Shown here piece by piece: positions 1-11,244 of a stretch of DNA of 64,000 nt. The stretch comes from Ryuthela nishihirai (Eukaryota; Arthropoda; Arachnida; Araneae; Heptathelidae): the NCBI GenBank assembly GCA_038380435.1, contig JAWZYU010000018.1:46859251-46923250 (forward strand). The letters run 5' to 3'. The position numbers were made by a program, and so were the translations under genes. The notes below the pieces were generated by a model, which was not told the DNA's origin, ran no database searches, and was given only the letters and a program-made list of their open reading frames with translations. How positions within the stretch are numbered: the first letter of the stretch is position 1; every line of letters begins with the position of its first letter.

Positions 1-659
1 GCCGAGTTTCATTCAAAAGGCAACAAGGACAAATACAATGTAGGGCGGGAAACATCGCTGGAAGCCTTTCTGCTGACAACGTCAATGATTATTAATGTGA
101 CAGATTACAAGGGAAAAATAAATTAATGCTGAATTTGAAATTTGTAAAGGCAAAGAATACGCCGTAGAATGTTATTCAAAAATTTGCTTCTGGCTTGTTT
201 TTTTCCAGATTGCTTTGACAGTCTATTATTGTCAAGATTGGTAAAAAGGTGATGTTAATTTATTTGGAAAACTATGATAAGTATTATAAAGTATTTCAGG
301 GTCATTATAAAATATTACCCATATTTTATGTGCAATATTTCAATATATAATTAATTAACGAAAGTAATTGCCTGCCAAAGGTGAAAAAAAACTCAAAAGT
401 TTTCTTGTTATGACCGGTGTGTAATAAGTATCGCATGTAACGATTATATGCAAATTTTACAAATCGTTGAATTGGTAGAAATGGACATACAGGTAATGGA
501 CAGAAAAATGGAAACACCAAGGTTTGCATAAATCTTTCCTCTTATATTAAACTGAGTCTTTACATGCCACTGACGATGGCATGAAACATGCAAATGAAAC
601 CCCCGGCATGCTTAGCGTCCTATCTATAAAGTCAAACATGCCTAACTATATATATTTAT
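1..659. other. No gene seen
   Basis: A+T-rich sequence with stops in all frames. The longest open stretch (minus strand, 326-529) has a low-complexity composition and no recognisable motif. I see no repeat boundary here. Confidence 0.6.
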
Positions 660-1130
660 TGTTACCATCTTGTCGGGAGAAAACTTTAGCGATTTCGAAA
701 GGAGTATGATTGTTGTATAGTCTCGCAGGAGCTTCGGTCATTGAGACAGCTGAACTTGCTAATGTTTCAAAGTTTATCTCTGTGGATAAATCTAAAGAGA
801 AGATATCATTTGAAAAAGGCGACAGTGGGCGATATCACATACCACCACGTTCGAGAGTTAGTGCAGTGTTCAAAACGAAGTCACCAATCTACAGTTGATC
901 AGTTGTTCATGGATTTCAATAAAAGATGCAAGAGGCCAGTTTGGTCAAAACTGGACTGTCCGTCTCGCAATTCGTCAGCGTTTCTGAATATTTGAGTACT
1001 TGAGAAAGTTTCGAAGTTAATAATTTTGGGTGTTCTGTAAAAGATAATGGTAATGTGGTACAAGAGATAAAAACAGGAAGAATATCATTGGTAACGGACC
1101 GTTTCAAAATCTATGAAAATTCTGGAAAGT
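660..1130 (+). pseudogene. Tc1-like transposase N-terminal relic
   Basis: Conceptual translation from about 693 gives the pattern of the N-terminal helix-turn-helix of Tc1-like transposases: a basic start, then IVVYSLAGASVIETAELANV, matching the usual 'IV..R.AG.S...TA...GVS' arrangement in which a short DNA-binding helix recognises the terminal repeat. After about 30 codons the frame breaks repeatedly, and no DDE-domain motif (SDES or QDNAP type) follows. The family assignment is from memory of the consensus. The remnant is short and could be something else. No terminal inverted repeats were found. Confidence 0.35.
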
Positions 1131-1639
1131 AGACGGATACACCAAAAAACCAAAATTACTCTATAGCTTAGTTTGGCTCTTTGTAAAATTTTCCATGGTA
1201 GTAAAACGCGGACCTTCTGCATGTAATGTAACAGGAAACATAATGCGTTTGAATAACAGGACTGTGATTTGCTTTCTCATTATTATGCTTAGGAATTATA
1301 CAGTGTCTTATACAGGGTGACAAGAAAAAGAGGACAGTCAAAGATGTGAAATAGGGCCAGATCTAGGGGAGGAAGTGCAAGGGGGCCGTACGCCTCCCCC
1401 TCCCGAAGAATACAAATAAGGATAATAGACGCTAAAAATAATAGCGTTGTGGATATTTCACACATTTTTAAAGAAACATTTTAAAGACCTCTAAAACAGA
1501 GGGGAAATGTTATACTGCAATGGAAATCTATTCTCCTGACATTTTTCCTGCTGGATTGCGTCACTTCTATTCCCCCCCCCCCACTTTTATTCTTTTTATA
1601 GATCCGGGATTCGATATGAAGATGCGTCGTGGAATATTA
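1131..1639. other. No gene; possible element-end fragment and C-tract
   Basis: No coding signal. At about 1,355-1,415 there is a G-rich 'gatctagggga' stretch followed by C-rich sequence. It resembles the element-end fragments near 15.4 and 34.8 kb. A run of about 10 C lies at about 1,573. Confidence 0.35.
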
Positions 1640-1890
1640 TTACATCGTAAGTAATTTACGGCAATGTTCTCAAAACCGTCGTTACAGAGATATACCGCCG
1701 TAAATATTCTTGAACTCACATTGCATTTGTCGGTGTGCACGAGAGGAGGGAAAAAATAAACGTTTTTTCCAAAGAATAGGTCATTCTGGGTGCTTTAATT
1801 TGGGCTCTAGAAATATTCCTTGCTCCTGTCCTGCGACAGGAGCAAGGAATATTTGTAGAACTTGCCAATTGACTGCCGAGTCCCCCTATC
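1640..1890 (+). repeat. Dispersed repeat R1, copy 1
   Basis: This stretch aligns, with many mismatches, to the reverse complement of 7,440-7,665. Shared blocks include GTAATTTACGG, a purine-rich stretch (AAAGGAAAAAA type) and GGAGCA.G.AATATTTGTAGA. The class is unknown; no coding capacity is seen. This copy differs from the other by carrying the perfect hairpin at 1,811-1,854. Confidence 0.5.
1811..1854. repeat. Perfect 20-bp hairpin, 4-base loop
   Basis: Arm 1,811-1,830 (aaatattccttgctcctgtc) is exactly complementary to 1,835-1,854, with ctgc as the loop. The second R1 copy has the 3' arm but not the 5' arm, so the 5' arm looks like an inverted duplication added to this copy. Confidence 0.9.
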
Positions 1891-2235
1891 ACTCCGCTTT
1901 CGGTGAATTTGCCTTCATAGAGGTTTATTGTGACTCCCTGTAAGTTACGTTTAGGAATTATGAATTATACGATTTTTCAAGTAGTGAATGCTTCTTCGCT
2001 TGAAAAGTTGAAACAATAAACGTAATTATGTAATATAGATGTGTGTGTGTGTATGTGAATACAATTACTTTAAGTCTTTTCAGGAGTCATGGTTACCAGA
2101 ACTTGTGAAAAAATAAGAAAGAAAACAAATATGAATACAGTTCTAGCAAAAATGTAGCTTAAAAGATTTAACAATAATTACATTAAATCATAACAATTAC
2201 ATGTTATTCCCACATTACTTTTATTATTTGCATTG
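1891..2235. other. No gene; short GT tract
   Basis: A+T-rich, with a (TG)n tract at about 2,039-2,053. Nothing else is recognisable. Confidence 0.6.
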
Positions 2236-2380
2236 GGTTGTTGGGTTGTTTTACCTCTGAGTAGCACTTTTTCACATAAAATGTGCTAAATAATCAAGTC
2301 AGAAGGACCCCAAGGGAGAAGGTTTGGGGGAGGAAACTCATTGAATAGTTGTTGGGAGACAGATGGTAATGGTTTCTGTT
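2236..2380 (-). mobile_element. SINE-A fragment (3' part)
   Basis: Reverse complement of the 3' part of the abundant SINE in this window. It contains the 'gggttgttttacctctgag' tail, a diverged 'gcactttttcacata' block and 'gttgggagacagatggta'. It stops before the tRNA-like head, so it is 5'-truncated and old. Confidence 0.7.
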
Positions 2381-2429
2381 ATGCAAATGTATATGGAGAA
2401 CTTTTTGAACGACCCTCATATTTTGTGCT

Positions 2430-2876
2430 CATTGAGACATGAGTTGAATAGAATAATAGGAATTGCTGATCGGACTTTCAAGAACTTAAGGAGATTGTGG
2501 AAAAAATAGGTATTTATAGCTAAAACTAATATTTAGCTATATAATTATTTCATCGTTTCTAAAGTCTGATATGGTAGCGATTATTACACTCCTTTTAGGC
2601 CAGATAACAGGACACTTTGTGTCTTTATTCTAGATGCTTACGCAGTATCATTAGCATTAAGTGAGTTCATTACTTACGAAATGATCATATTAGATGAAAG
2701 AGATATCAACAATCATCAAACAGAATGTCGTGAAGAGAGAGACTTTTGCCATATTTCTCGTATGCATAACTCTAGATTAGTGAATAGAGTTGTGAACCAT
2801 GTGACAAAGGGTGAGATCAAGGATGTGGTGCACAGTCAATATCCAACAGGACCTTGTTAGAATTGGCCTGCAGTAA
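2430..2876 (+). pseudogene. RTE-like LINE fragment, degraded
   Basis: Nucleotide similarity to the better-preserved copy at 13,380-14,035. Shared blocks include 'ttctagatgctta.gcagtat', 'taattatagattggcgaatag'-like sequence and 'caacaggaccttgttagaattgg'. In the better copy these encode the C-terminal region of a LINE reverse transcriptase polyprotein. Here no frame stays open, and the block order matches with gaps. It is a dead remnant. Confidence 0.5.
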
Positions 2877-2883
2877 CAAAGTT

Positions 2884-3660
2884 TTTTTTCAGTTCAGTAC
2901 AGTTTATTCAACAACACATGCATATACATTTATATTGCATTTGCTAAAACATTTGATTAAAATTTGAAAAAAATTAAATTAGATTAGAAACACAATATTT
3001 AAACACTGACTAATTATATAGTAGTAAAATTAAAGTTTAAGGGAAGTTTAGGCCTGTTGAACCACCTATTCCCGATAACTAAATATAACTAATGGGATTA
3101 ATTTAACTACTACAATTACTCCCTCTCGAAAAAAAGTACTCGTGTGTGTGATGAATACATATGTTTAAAAATACAAAACAAAAATGCGACAGTAATATTT
3201 AGTAAAATAATAATAGATTTAAAAAAAACTAAAAAAAAATAGATATTAAAATAATTTTGAACGTAAGAACTCTTAGAAATCCAATCCCTTCCTCTGTTGA
3301 TAAACCTACTAACGTTACGAACGAAATCTTTTACATAACTAGGAATATATTATATAATTTGCTCCATAAATAAAATCTATTGTACATATATTATTTTAGT
3401 TAATATTTCGGTTAATAAATCTTTGCATAACCTTGTATTTGTTATAAAACTTTTAATATTCTACATATTTCAATTTTGTTGCACATGTTTTATGACTCTA
3501 AAAGTGTATAATTTCTATATTTGCATGAAGCCTAACATTTTATAATTCTCTTTTACACTATCCGTCTTTCTCTTATTAAGTATATGTTGTATTTTTATCC
3601 AATCTATGGCTGCTTGAAAATTGTGTATGTATTTATGTACGTACGAATGTAGTGATAGTT
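2884..3660 (-). other. A+T-rich tract, possible LINE 3' region
   Basis: It opens with 'cagttcagtacagtttattc', similar to 'cagttcagttcagttttatt' at 4,197, which begins the 3' end of the minus-strand LINE there. The rest is very A+T-rich with no open frame. Assignment to a LINE 3' region is an inference from the shared terminus. Confidence 0.25.
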
Positions 3661-3681
3661 AAAGGCTCCCTCGGAGGTGAG

Positions 3682-4070
3682 TAGGGCGGGGGTGGCTCAG
3701 TCGGTAGCGCGCCAGGCTCGTAATCTGTAGTTCCCAGGTTCGAGTCCCTGCTGGGTCAGCGTTGAGATTTATCTCCGCAAAATTCCCCGCCCTGCCCACG
3801 GTCAGTAGGAGACACCGATGGACTTGGAAAGGCCGCCGTCCGTCGGATGGGACGTTAAGCCGTGGCCTCGTGTGCGGGAGAGCCATACCCTGTGCACGTT
3901 AAAGAACACGCTGGATGGCCTTGACGGGAGGCTACCATCTGTCTCCCAACAGCTGTTCCAGTGGGTCCCCTCCCCCAACCTTCTCTGAGCCTTCGGGGTC
4001 CATGCGTCCTGGCCATTTAGCCCCTGGTGTGCAAAAAAGTGCCGCTCAGAGGTAAAACAACCCAACCCAA
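3682..4070 (+). mobile_element. SINE-A, full-length copy
   Basis: tRNA-derived SINE of about 390 bp. The head carries RNA polymerase III promoter boxes: A-box-like tggctcagtcgg at 3,693-3,704 and B box ggttcgagtcc at 3,737-3,747. A conserved body follows ('gggacgttaagccgtgg', 'gggagagccataccctg', 'aaagaacacgctggatgg', 'ctgtctcccaacagctgttcc') and the tail is 'gtgccgctcagaggtaaaac(aaccc)n'. Exact 10-bp target duplications (cggaggtgag) lie at 3,672-3,681 and 4,071-4,080, proving target-primed insertion. It encodes no protein and would depend on a partner LINE for mobility. This is the reference copy for the other SINE-A entries. Confidence 0.92.
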
Positions 4071-4191
4071 CGGAGGTGAGCTGCACCTTATCGCATCACC
4101 CTATTCGTTGTACGAAGGTCGGATTAGTGTCATGTTGCTGCAACAACCACTCATAGAAAGCAAACTTTGAACACCTCAATAACTGAATGGA

Positions 4192-5370
4192 TATCAGTTC
4201 AGTTCAGTTTTATTATAATAATAAGGTTACAAACAACAGATATTTGTAATACTCTTATTAACCCAAGAGCATCTAAGCTCATGTAGGTTAATTTACAAAT
4301 TATTTAAATACATAATTTTGGCAACACTGACACTCAACTTTACATAAAGAAAAATATATATATATGTACAAAAACAACACAGAATTTAGACGAAACGAAT
4401 TATTTTTTTTTACTTTAACACTGAAAACAGTCTGTCTGCATTTGTAATGGTCATTAGATAATTAGCAGTGAGAGATCTGAAATGCATAAAATTAGTTTCA
4501 TTTCGAATTATAATCGGTAAAGAATTAAAAATTTTAGGGGCCAAATAATCAAAGTGTTTGTGCATAATTTCTTTATTTGCAAGTGGTAACAGAAACCTTT
4601 TCCCATTATCTCGCATAGAATATTTTGTATAATGCAGCACTGCATTATTGTTTTTAAAGAAGTAATTTAATGTTCTATAAATAAATAAAGTCTCAGTGGA
4701 AATACACCTGGAATGGTATACTTACAAAAAATGGTAACAGTTTTATATTTATTTGGTAAAATTTGGAATATAAATTTATTTTGCATTGAGATTAGACTCC
4801 TTAATGATGAAATGTATGTTCCTCCCCAACTTGTAATACCATACTGTATAGCAGACTGGACCCAAGATTTGTATAACATTATTAACATTTTATTACTAAG
4901 AATTTTTTTTAAATAATAAAATTTATATAACATGTGTCTAAGTGTGTTTGTTAGTTTTCCAATATGCATTTTCCAACTTAGGGAGCTATCAATATAAACG
5001 CCTAGGTAGAGTAGACTTTGAACCTGATCAATTTCTTCACAGCAACAAGCTGAGTAATTATTGCATGAAAATGTATGCAATTTTAATTTAATCAAATTCG
5101 GATTGTATGATTTCTTTTTTAGGTTAAATAGAATATACTTAGTCTTTTTCGTATTTAAATGTAATCCATTTAAATCCAACCATTTCATCACACATTTTAG
5201 ATCAGTGTTCATGTTATATAGGAGATTTTCCAGAGAATCAGCACATAAAGTTAATGATGTATCATCTGCAAAAGTGTTAATATAGCTATTTATTTTTAAT
5301 TTACATAGATCATTTATGAATATCAGAAACAAGGTTGGTCCCAGGACTGAACCTCAATGCATATAATCGC
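4192..5370 (-). pseudogene. LINE reverse transcriptase, 5'-truncated
   Basis: A minus-strand open frame of 221 codons (5,332-4,667) holds the second half of a non-LTR reverse transcriptase. Near its start is the catalytic FADD box (FADDTSL), preceded just outside the frame by a GSVLGP-type motif, then DLNGLHLNTKKT and YLGVYIDSSLSW, all typical of CR1/Jockey-group LINEs. A second frame (4,640-4,410) continues into the usual C-terminal pattern (FDYLAPKIFNSLP), separated by a frameshift or stop. The palm N-terminal motifs, endonuclease and ORF1 are missing, the usual result of incomplete reverse transcription. The 3' end, with an A+T-rich tail, is near 4,192. Confidence 0.85.
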
Positions 5371-5589
5371 TGCACAGAATATATCGTGCGAAAAATAAAA
5401 CTCCTTTTCTATATAGGGTTATTGTATGTCCTTCAAAAGGAGGACATGTTCTCTTTTTTATATCATGTCCTCCCAGATGTTTGAAAAAACACGAAATATC
5501 CTCCTTTCTCTAAAAACTCATAACATATTTTAAACTAAAATTAAAGCAATTTTTTATGCACGCTACTTTTTTAAATTTCTTGAACCTAT

Positions 5590-6013
5590 AGATATAATAC
5601 ATTTTACTGACAGCCGCGACGTAAATGCAACTCGTGAATGCTGAATTAATTGCGTTAATGTTGTAAAAGTTATTATTTTCCATACGCTCAATATGTGTAA
5701 TTTATCTGCCAGACTGGAAACGTATGGGTTTTCTAAAATTGCAAAACAGTTTGCTTCTGCCCAAGGATGGATGGAGCTATGAAAGTTGAGAGTAGTTTTT
5801 CTAATATAATACATTTTACTGACAGCCGCGACGTAAATGCAACTCGTGAATGCTGAATTAATTGCGTTAATGTTGTAAAAGTTATTATTTTCCATACGCT
5901 CAATATGTGTAATTTATCTGCCAGACTGGAAACGTATGGGTTTTCTAAAATTGCAAAACAGTTTGCTTCTGCCCAAGGATGGATGGAGCTATGAAAGTTG
6001 AGAGTAGTTTTTC
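5590..6013. repeat. 212-bp tandem duplication
   Basis: 5,590-5,801 is repeated at 5,802-6,013 with essentially no differences that I can see. The near-identity implies a recent event inside the old inverted-repeat element. A 110-codon minus-strand frame across the junction exists only because of the duplication and is not a gene. Confidence 0.95.
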
Positions 6014-6029
6014 TTTACAACATAGAAGA

Positions 6030-6160
6030 CAGCGAAGGAATTAAGGCCTACTCCTAGTTTGTAGGAGCCTTCTCACACAAGCGTCGAGTCATACTGTCAA
6101 GACCGAAATCACTGCTGACCACTACCTCAGTCGGAGTTCGTTGAAACAGAAAGTTTGCCT
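6030..6160 (-). repeat. Dispersed repeat R2, copy 1
   Basis: The reverse complement matches 11,245-11,375. Shared blocks are 'cagca...tt.cggtctt.a', 'gagaaggc', 'ctaggagtag' and 'ctgtc.t.tgttg.aaa'. Noncoding. It lies inside the inverted-repeat element, so it may be part of that element's interior. Confidence 0.5.
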
Positions 6161-6862
6161 TCTGCAACAGCACATAGTTACTAACCATTATGCCATTTAA
6201 GGCAAAATAATGCTTGATTGCTTATCAAGTAGGGATAAAAAGCAGCACATCATATAATTTAAAGGATATTTAACAAGTATTATGCCTTTTGTGACTCAAC
6301 TGTTAGTCAGTACTTGAAATAAAATTTAGTAGGAAAAAACTTATTTTATTTCACAAATTGAAAGCATGTTCTCCTTTTTCCCCTATATTTCTAGCTGTCT
6401 TCCTTTTAGAGCACTATCATCTGGTAACCCTATTTCTACAGAGCAGTATTATGTGCAGGGTCTTTCGCTCTTGTAACCCAATACTGCTTCTTCCACTTCC
6501 ACAGCAGTCCGTGGACCGCCTCTACCGCAAGCCTCAGGCAGGTAAAAAGATATCTGTTCCTGTCAGGCGTTGGTCTAAACTTTGTATGAAGTTGCAGTAG
6601 GAGAACGTTGTCTTGGATAGCATTCAAATCGCAAGCGAAAAGCGCTTTATGCGCTGCCACGGCACTTTCCCATCATCAGGTACATAATGCATTACTCGTT
6701 GGTTGAGTACATTTCAAAATAGAAATTGCTGGAGCAAAGTAATTTCCACATTAACTATTAGCAGACTACATTCCTGTTGATTCAGACTCTGAATAGACAA
6801 GTTTCTAAAAGTATGTATACCGTTATTAATTGGAATATATATTCTCTTTTGCACTATCCGTC

Positions 6863-6901
6863 TCTAAATTAATTGTGTTGTATTAACACAATTAATTTAG
6901 A
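6863..6901. repeat. Perfect 17-bp hairpin, 5-base loop
   Basis: 6,863-6,879 (tctaaattaattgtgtt) is exactly complementary to 6,885-6,901, with loop gtatt. Confidence 0.9.
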
Positions 6902-7439
6902 ATTCACCAGTTGAACTTATAGCAAATTATTTCACGGTTAACGGTAAATTATATTATATCCATGGGTTCAAGAAATTTAAAAAAGGATCGTGCATTAAAA
7001 ATTGCTTTATAGTTTAAAATGTGCTATGATTTTTTAGAAAAAGGAGGACATTTCATGATTTTTTAGAAAAAGGAGGACATTTCATGTTTTTTCAAACTTA
7101 TGGGAGGACATGAGATAAAAAAGAGAACATGTACTCCTTTTGGAGGACGTATGGTAACCTTATATAGAAAAGGAATTTTATTTTTCGCACGATACATTCC
7201 ATATATGTACCGCCCACTTACCACGAAACTCTGATTTGCTTGCGTCCAGATATCCGTGTTGTTTCCCATTTTACAGTTATCGGGTTTATATGAACGTATT
7301 ATTTACAATGTGAAAATATGTTATTATTCAAAGCATTGCTCTTTGACGTTATTTTTTATTCAAGTTGTTCTTAAAATAAATCATTGTGTATTTAAAATAT
7401 CGTAAAACTGATTATTACTTAAGTTCGACATACGTAAAA

Positions 7440-7665
7440 TTCATTGAACATGGAGGGACTAGGGTTGCTCAGCCAGTCAACTGCTAAGCTCTACAAATAT
7501 TTCCTGCTCCGGTCTGCCGCCTGAACTCAGAACATCCTATTTTCAAGAATTGTTTTTTCCTTTCTTTACTTGCACACTGCTAAACCCAATGCGTCGTCCC
7601 GAATATTGATGCCTGTATAACTCCACAAGGTCGCCTTGCAGTTACCGTAAATTACATTTCAGTTT
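7440..7665 (-). repeat. Dispersed repeat R1, copy 2
   Basis: Inverted relative of 1,640-1,890. It carries a single GGAGCAGGAAATATTTG block where copy 1 has a hairpin. Confidence 0.5.
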
Positions 7666-7871
7666 AACATCCTCATATGTTGTGATTGTTCCCAATTATC
7701 GGTCAATCTGTGTATTAGATGTTATTAGTTAGTATGGTGGTAATGATGAGTCATAAATTATTCGTTTTTTGGTTTCTGTGCTCTATAAACAGAAATTTTT
7801 ATTATACTTTTTCTATTTGTTTTGATAGAAACTGATAGATACAAATAAAAATGAAACTGATATATTATATA

Positions 7872-9616
7872 CAAGGGCGTAGCGAAGGACTGTGGTTGGG
7901 AAGAGATATCGAAAATTTTCCAACTCGAAAATCAAATTTTGCCAATTGAGAAAATAATGTCTCTGTAAGGTTTGTAACTAGATTTCTGCTCCGTGGGGGA
8001 GTGGCAATTTTCACAACTTTCCTGAATTTTGCCATGTAACTTCCAATTTTGCCAACTAGCCATAATTTCACGGAAATAATTCCAATATTTGCATCTCGCC
8101 TGAATTGTAGCAAGCTAGTGAGAATTTTCCCAACTCCCCTTGATTTGGCCAGCTTTCCTTAATTTCCAAAACCAATCCTAATCTTTACATCTCTCCTAAA
8201 TTTGCCAAGTAACTTCAAATTTTTCTAACTCCCCAAGATTTTGTCAAGTTGTCTCGATTTGACCAAACTTTCTTTAATTTCACAAAACTAATTCCAATTT
8301 TTACAACTCGCCTGTATTTTACCAAGTTGATTCGAATTTTGCCAACTACCCTAGATTTGGCCAAGAGGTCTCGATTTTGCCAACTATCCTTAATTTCATA
8401 AAACCAATTCCAATTTTCACAACTTACCCGAGTTTTGCCAAGTGGTTTCCAATTTTGTCAACTGCCCTAGATTTTTCCATGCTGCTTCGATTTTTGTCAC
8501 TTTTCTTTAATTTACAAAAACAATCTCAATTATTACATCTCTCCTGAATTTGTCAAGTCACTTCAAAATTTTCAAACCTCAAAATTTTGCCAAGTTTTCT
8601 CTATTTTGTCAATTCTTCCTAATTTCTCAAAAACAATCCCAATTTTCACAACTCGCCCGTATTTTACCAAGTGGATTCGACTTTTGCCAACTTCCCTAGA
8701 TTTTGGCAAGTTTCCTCGATTTTGCCACTCGCCACAATTTTACATAAAAAAATCCCAATTTTTGCATCTCACCAGATTTTTTCAAAGTCACTCTGAATTT
8801 TACCAACTCTCCTAGATTTTGTGAAGTTGCATCGATTTTGCCAACTCGCCACAATTTTACAGAAGTAATTCCAATTTTTACATCTCACCTGATTTTTGCA
8901 AAGTCACTGAATTTTGCCAACTCCCAAAGATTTGCCAACTCTCCTACAGTTTGCAAAGTTGCATTGATTTTGCCAATAGGTCATAATTTTACCGAAAAAA
9001 GATTCCAATTTTTACATCTCACCTGAAATTTGCCAATTCCCTACGATTTTGCCAAGTCACTCCGAATTTTGTCAACTGCCCTAGATTTTACCGAGTTTCC
9101 AGAATTTTGCCAACTCCAACTCGTATACCATTTTACAGAAAAAAAATCCAAAATTTTTCATCTCACCTGAAGTTTACATAGTCACTCATAATTTGGCCAA
9201 CTTCCCAAGATTTGCCAACTCTCCAAGATTTTTCCAACTCGCCACAATTTTACAGAAAAAAAAAATCCCAATTTTTACATCTCACCTGAATTTTGCCTAC
9301 TCCCCCACGACTTTGCCAAGTCACTCCGAATTTTGTCAACTCCCCAAGATTTTGCGAAGTTGTCCCGATTTTGTCAACTCACCTGTATTTTACTAAGTGA
9401 CGTCGAATTTTGCCAACTGCTCTAGATTATGTCGTCTCCATTTTCCTAACTGCCCTAAATTTGCCAATTTGACTCGATTTTGTCAACTACCCTAGATTTT
9501 GTCACGTTGTCTAGATTTTGCTAACTCCCCTTAATTTGCCAAAAAAAATTACAAATTTTCACAATTCACCAAAATTTTACTAAGTCGCCCCCCATCTCCC
9601 TATAGCTATGCCCTTG
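7872..9616. repeat. Satellite-like array, about 116-bp units
   Basis: About 14 degenerate repeats. The 'caa(a/t)tccaattttnaca' block recurs near 8,166, 8,281, 8,398, 8,513, 8,628, 8,742, 8,858, 8,990, 9,135 and 9,253, i.e. mostly every 114-118 bp. Each unit is itself about six copies of a roughly 19-bp motif such as attttgccaactcccctag or attttgccaagttgtctcg. The array is flanked by a 12-bp inverted repeat (caagggcgtagc at 7,872-7,883; gctatgcccttg at 9,605-9,616, one mismatch), suggesting that it expanded inside a short inverted-repeat element. Several 60-80-codon frames in it are chance openings and not genes. Confidence 0.85.
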
Positions 9617-9629
9617 ATGTTATATTCTC

Positions 9630-9955
9630 CAGGGTCAGCGTTGAGATTTATCCCCGAAAAACTCCCCGCCCTGCCCACGGTCAGTAGGGGACACCGATGG
9701 ACTTGGAAAGGCTGCCGTCCGTCGGATGAGACGTTAAACCGTGGCTCCGTGTGCGGGAGAGCCATACCCTGTGCACGTTAAAGAACACGCTGGATGGCCT
9801 TGACGGGAGGCTACCATCTGTCTCCTAACAGCTGTTCCAGTGTGTCCTCTCCCACAACCTTCTCTGAGCTTTCGGGGTCCTTGTGAACTGGCCATTTAGC
9901 CCATTGTGTGCAAAAACTTGCCGCTCAGAGGTAAAACAACTCAACCCAACCCAAC
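9630..9955 (+). mobile_element. SINE-A, 5'-truncated copy
   Basis: Starts at 'gggtcagcgttgagattta', just after the tRNA-like head, and runs to the usual 'gaggtaaaacaac' tail. Target duplications tatattctc lie at 9,621-9,629 and 9,956-9,964. The insertion sits directly beside the end of the satellite-bearing element. Confidence 0.88.
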
Positions 9956-10047
9956 TATATTCTCTAGCCAAGGTATGTAGCTTTGTGAGACAAGCGAAAT
10001 TTGTTTTATAATATTATAGTGAGGGAATAAACATTTGATTACCGGTA

Positions 10048-10771
10048 ATCCCGTTTAACACGGACTCTTTAACGCGGTTTCTTTTCTCCTTGTTCCGTTT
10101 AGCAAAACGTCTTTAAAACCCGTGCGGAAAAGAAATCCGTGTACATAGATAAATAAGTGTAAGTACTTGGTATATCGGTTCACCTGATTGTTTTGATTTC
10201 AGTACAGTGTAGGTTTGTACAGAGATGAATTCTCGTTTCATATGAATCCGCCGGCCGCAATATAAAAAAAGGCACCAAAATAATATCATATTATAGAGGA
10301 AGTGAATTAGTCAAGGGCGGAATCCTACATTTAACGTAATTTCTTTAGTGTGATTCCGTTGGTGAATATCTTTTCACGACGTGAAAATCACAGCAACTGA
10401 ATGATCTAATTGCTGCATACATGATTAGCAACACTAGTTACTAGTGTCGTTTACTTTTACTAGGACAGAAAAATAAATGTAATACACATTTTAATACTTT
10501 GCTAGAAAATATTTCAGTGGCCAAAATATTCAAAATATTCTCTGTCAAGAGCAAAATGTACCTTTATGAAATTTTCTTAATAAAAACTGTGAATTATAAT
10601 TATTTTTGTTGAATAAAACATCCAATGAAAAACAAAGAAAAAATATCGAAAAGAACAGCAAGACATGCAAAAAACAAGCAGATAAAAAAATACACCTTCC
10701 CTCTCGTTTAAGACGAAAATTCCTTTAACGCTGGTTTCCCCGGAATGCATATTCCTTGTTAAACGGGGGGT
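10048..10771. mobile_element. Pogo-like non-autonomous element
   Basis: Inverted ends: left ATCCCGTTTAACACGG after a TA (10,046-10,047); right, reverse complemented, ACCCCCCGTTTAACAAGG before a TA (10,772-10,773). A subterminal 'ctttaacgc' block also recurs inverted near each end. The 'cccgtttaac' terminus and TA target resemble the pogo/Tigger group of Tc1/mariner elements. There is no transposase frame in the 724 bp. The superfamily assignment rests on the termini alone. Confidence 0.45.
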
Positions 10772-10920
10772 TATCTGCTAAAAAGTATCATCAACGATAT
10801 TTAAACAGTATGTATATGAAGAGATTACGTTAATTGACCATATTTTTAAAATGGAGAATTACAGATTAAGGAATTGACTCACGAACAGCTATCAAAAGGC
10901 ACAAGAATAAGAGGGAGAAA

Positions 10921-11075
10921 TAACAGTGTGGGTAACCTAAACAGGACCTTGCTAAAACTATTCTGACGTGACAAAATGCAACAAATGTAGCTCAGGATAG
11001 ACAGGTTTGAATGACTAAATTATATACCCTGGTTCGATCTCTATAGCCCATGGCTACTCTAGGAACATGCTTGTA
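10921..11075 (+). mobile_element. RTE-like LINE 3'-end fragment
   Basis: Matches the 3' end of the copy at 13,380-14,035: 'aaacaggacct', 'tgtagctcaggatagac' and 'atagcccatggctac'. Only the last about 150 bp are present. Confidence 0.55.
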
Positions 11076-11244
11076 TGCATGCTGAATTTTAATAAAGCAA
11101 ATGATATAAAATTGCTTTAGATACGAGATGTAATTGAAAATCAGTGAGTTCGTGAATTAATGAAACCAAATCTTAACTGGCCTAGTAGTTAGTGCTAGCT
11201 ATTGTTTCAGCAGGACTAACGTTGCCTATTTTGTTAGCTCTATT

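Larger units (their letters stand above)
5383..7200. mobile_element. Unclassified element with long inverted ends
   Basis: 5,391-5,605 and about 6,950-7,197 are inverted copies of each other. Both start, read inward, with 'tatcgtgcgaaaaataaaa' and continue with 'cttttctatata', a block rich in ggaggacat, and end near 'gggttcaagaaattt'. This gives about 220-bp terminal inverted repeats around about 1.3 kb. The interior has no open reading frame, the 212-bp tandem duplication below, and a third partial copy of the end motif near 6,360-6,430. In the right arm a 29-bp piece is tandemly doubled at about 7,027-7,084. No clear target duplication is visible, so the superfamily is unknown. Confidence 0.6.

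Noticed and set aside
3700..3760. tRNA gene in the SINE heads (also 23.7, 38.7, 45.2 kb)
   Set aside because: A and B boxes are present but the acceptor stem does not pair and the same head recurs with a fixed 300-bp body and target duplications, so these are SINEs.
5563..5895. 110-codon minus-strand open frame
   Set aside because: It arises only from the 212-bp tandem duplication; the repeated peptide within it mirrors the DNA repeat.
8606..9396. Several open frames in the 8-9.4 kb array
   Set aside because: They repeat N/F/P/T/I-rich peptides dictated by the satellite unit, and adjacent units are not open in the same frame.
7872..9616. CRISPR-like array
   Set aside because: The repeats are degenerate and contiguous, with no unique spacers; the context is eukaryotic.
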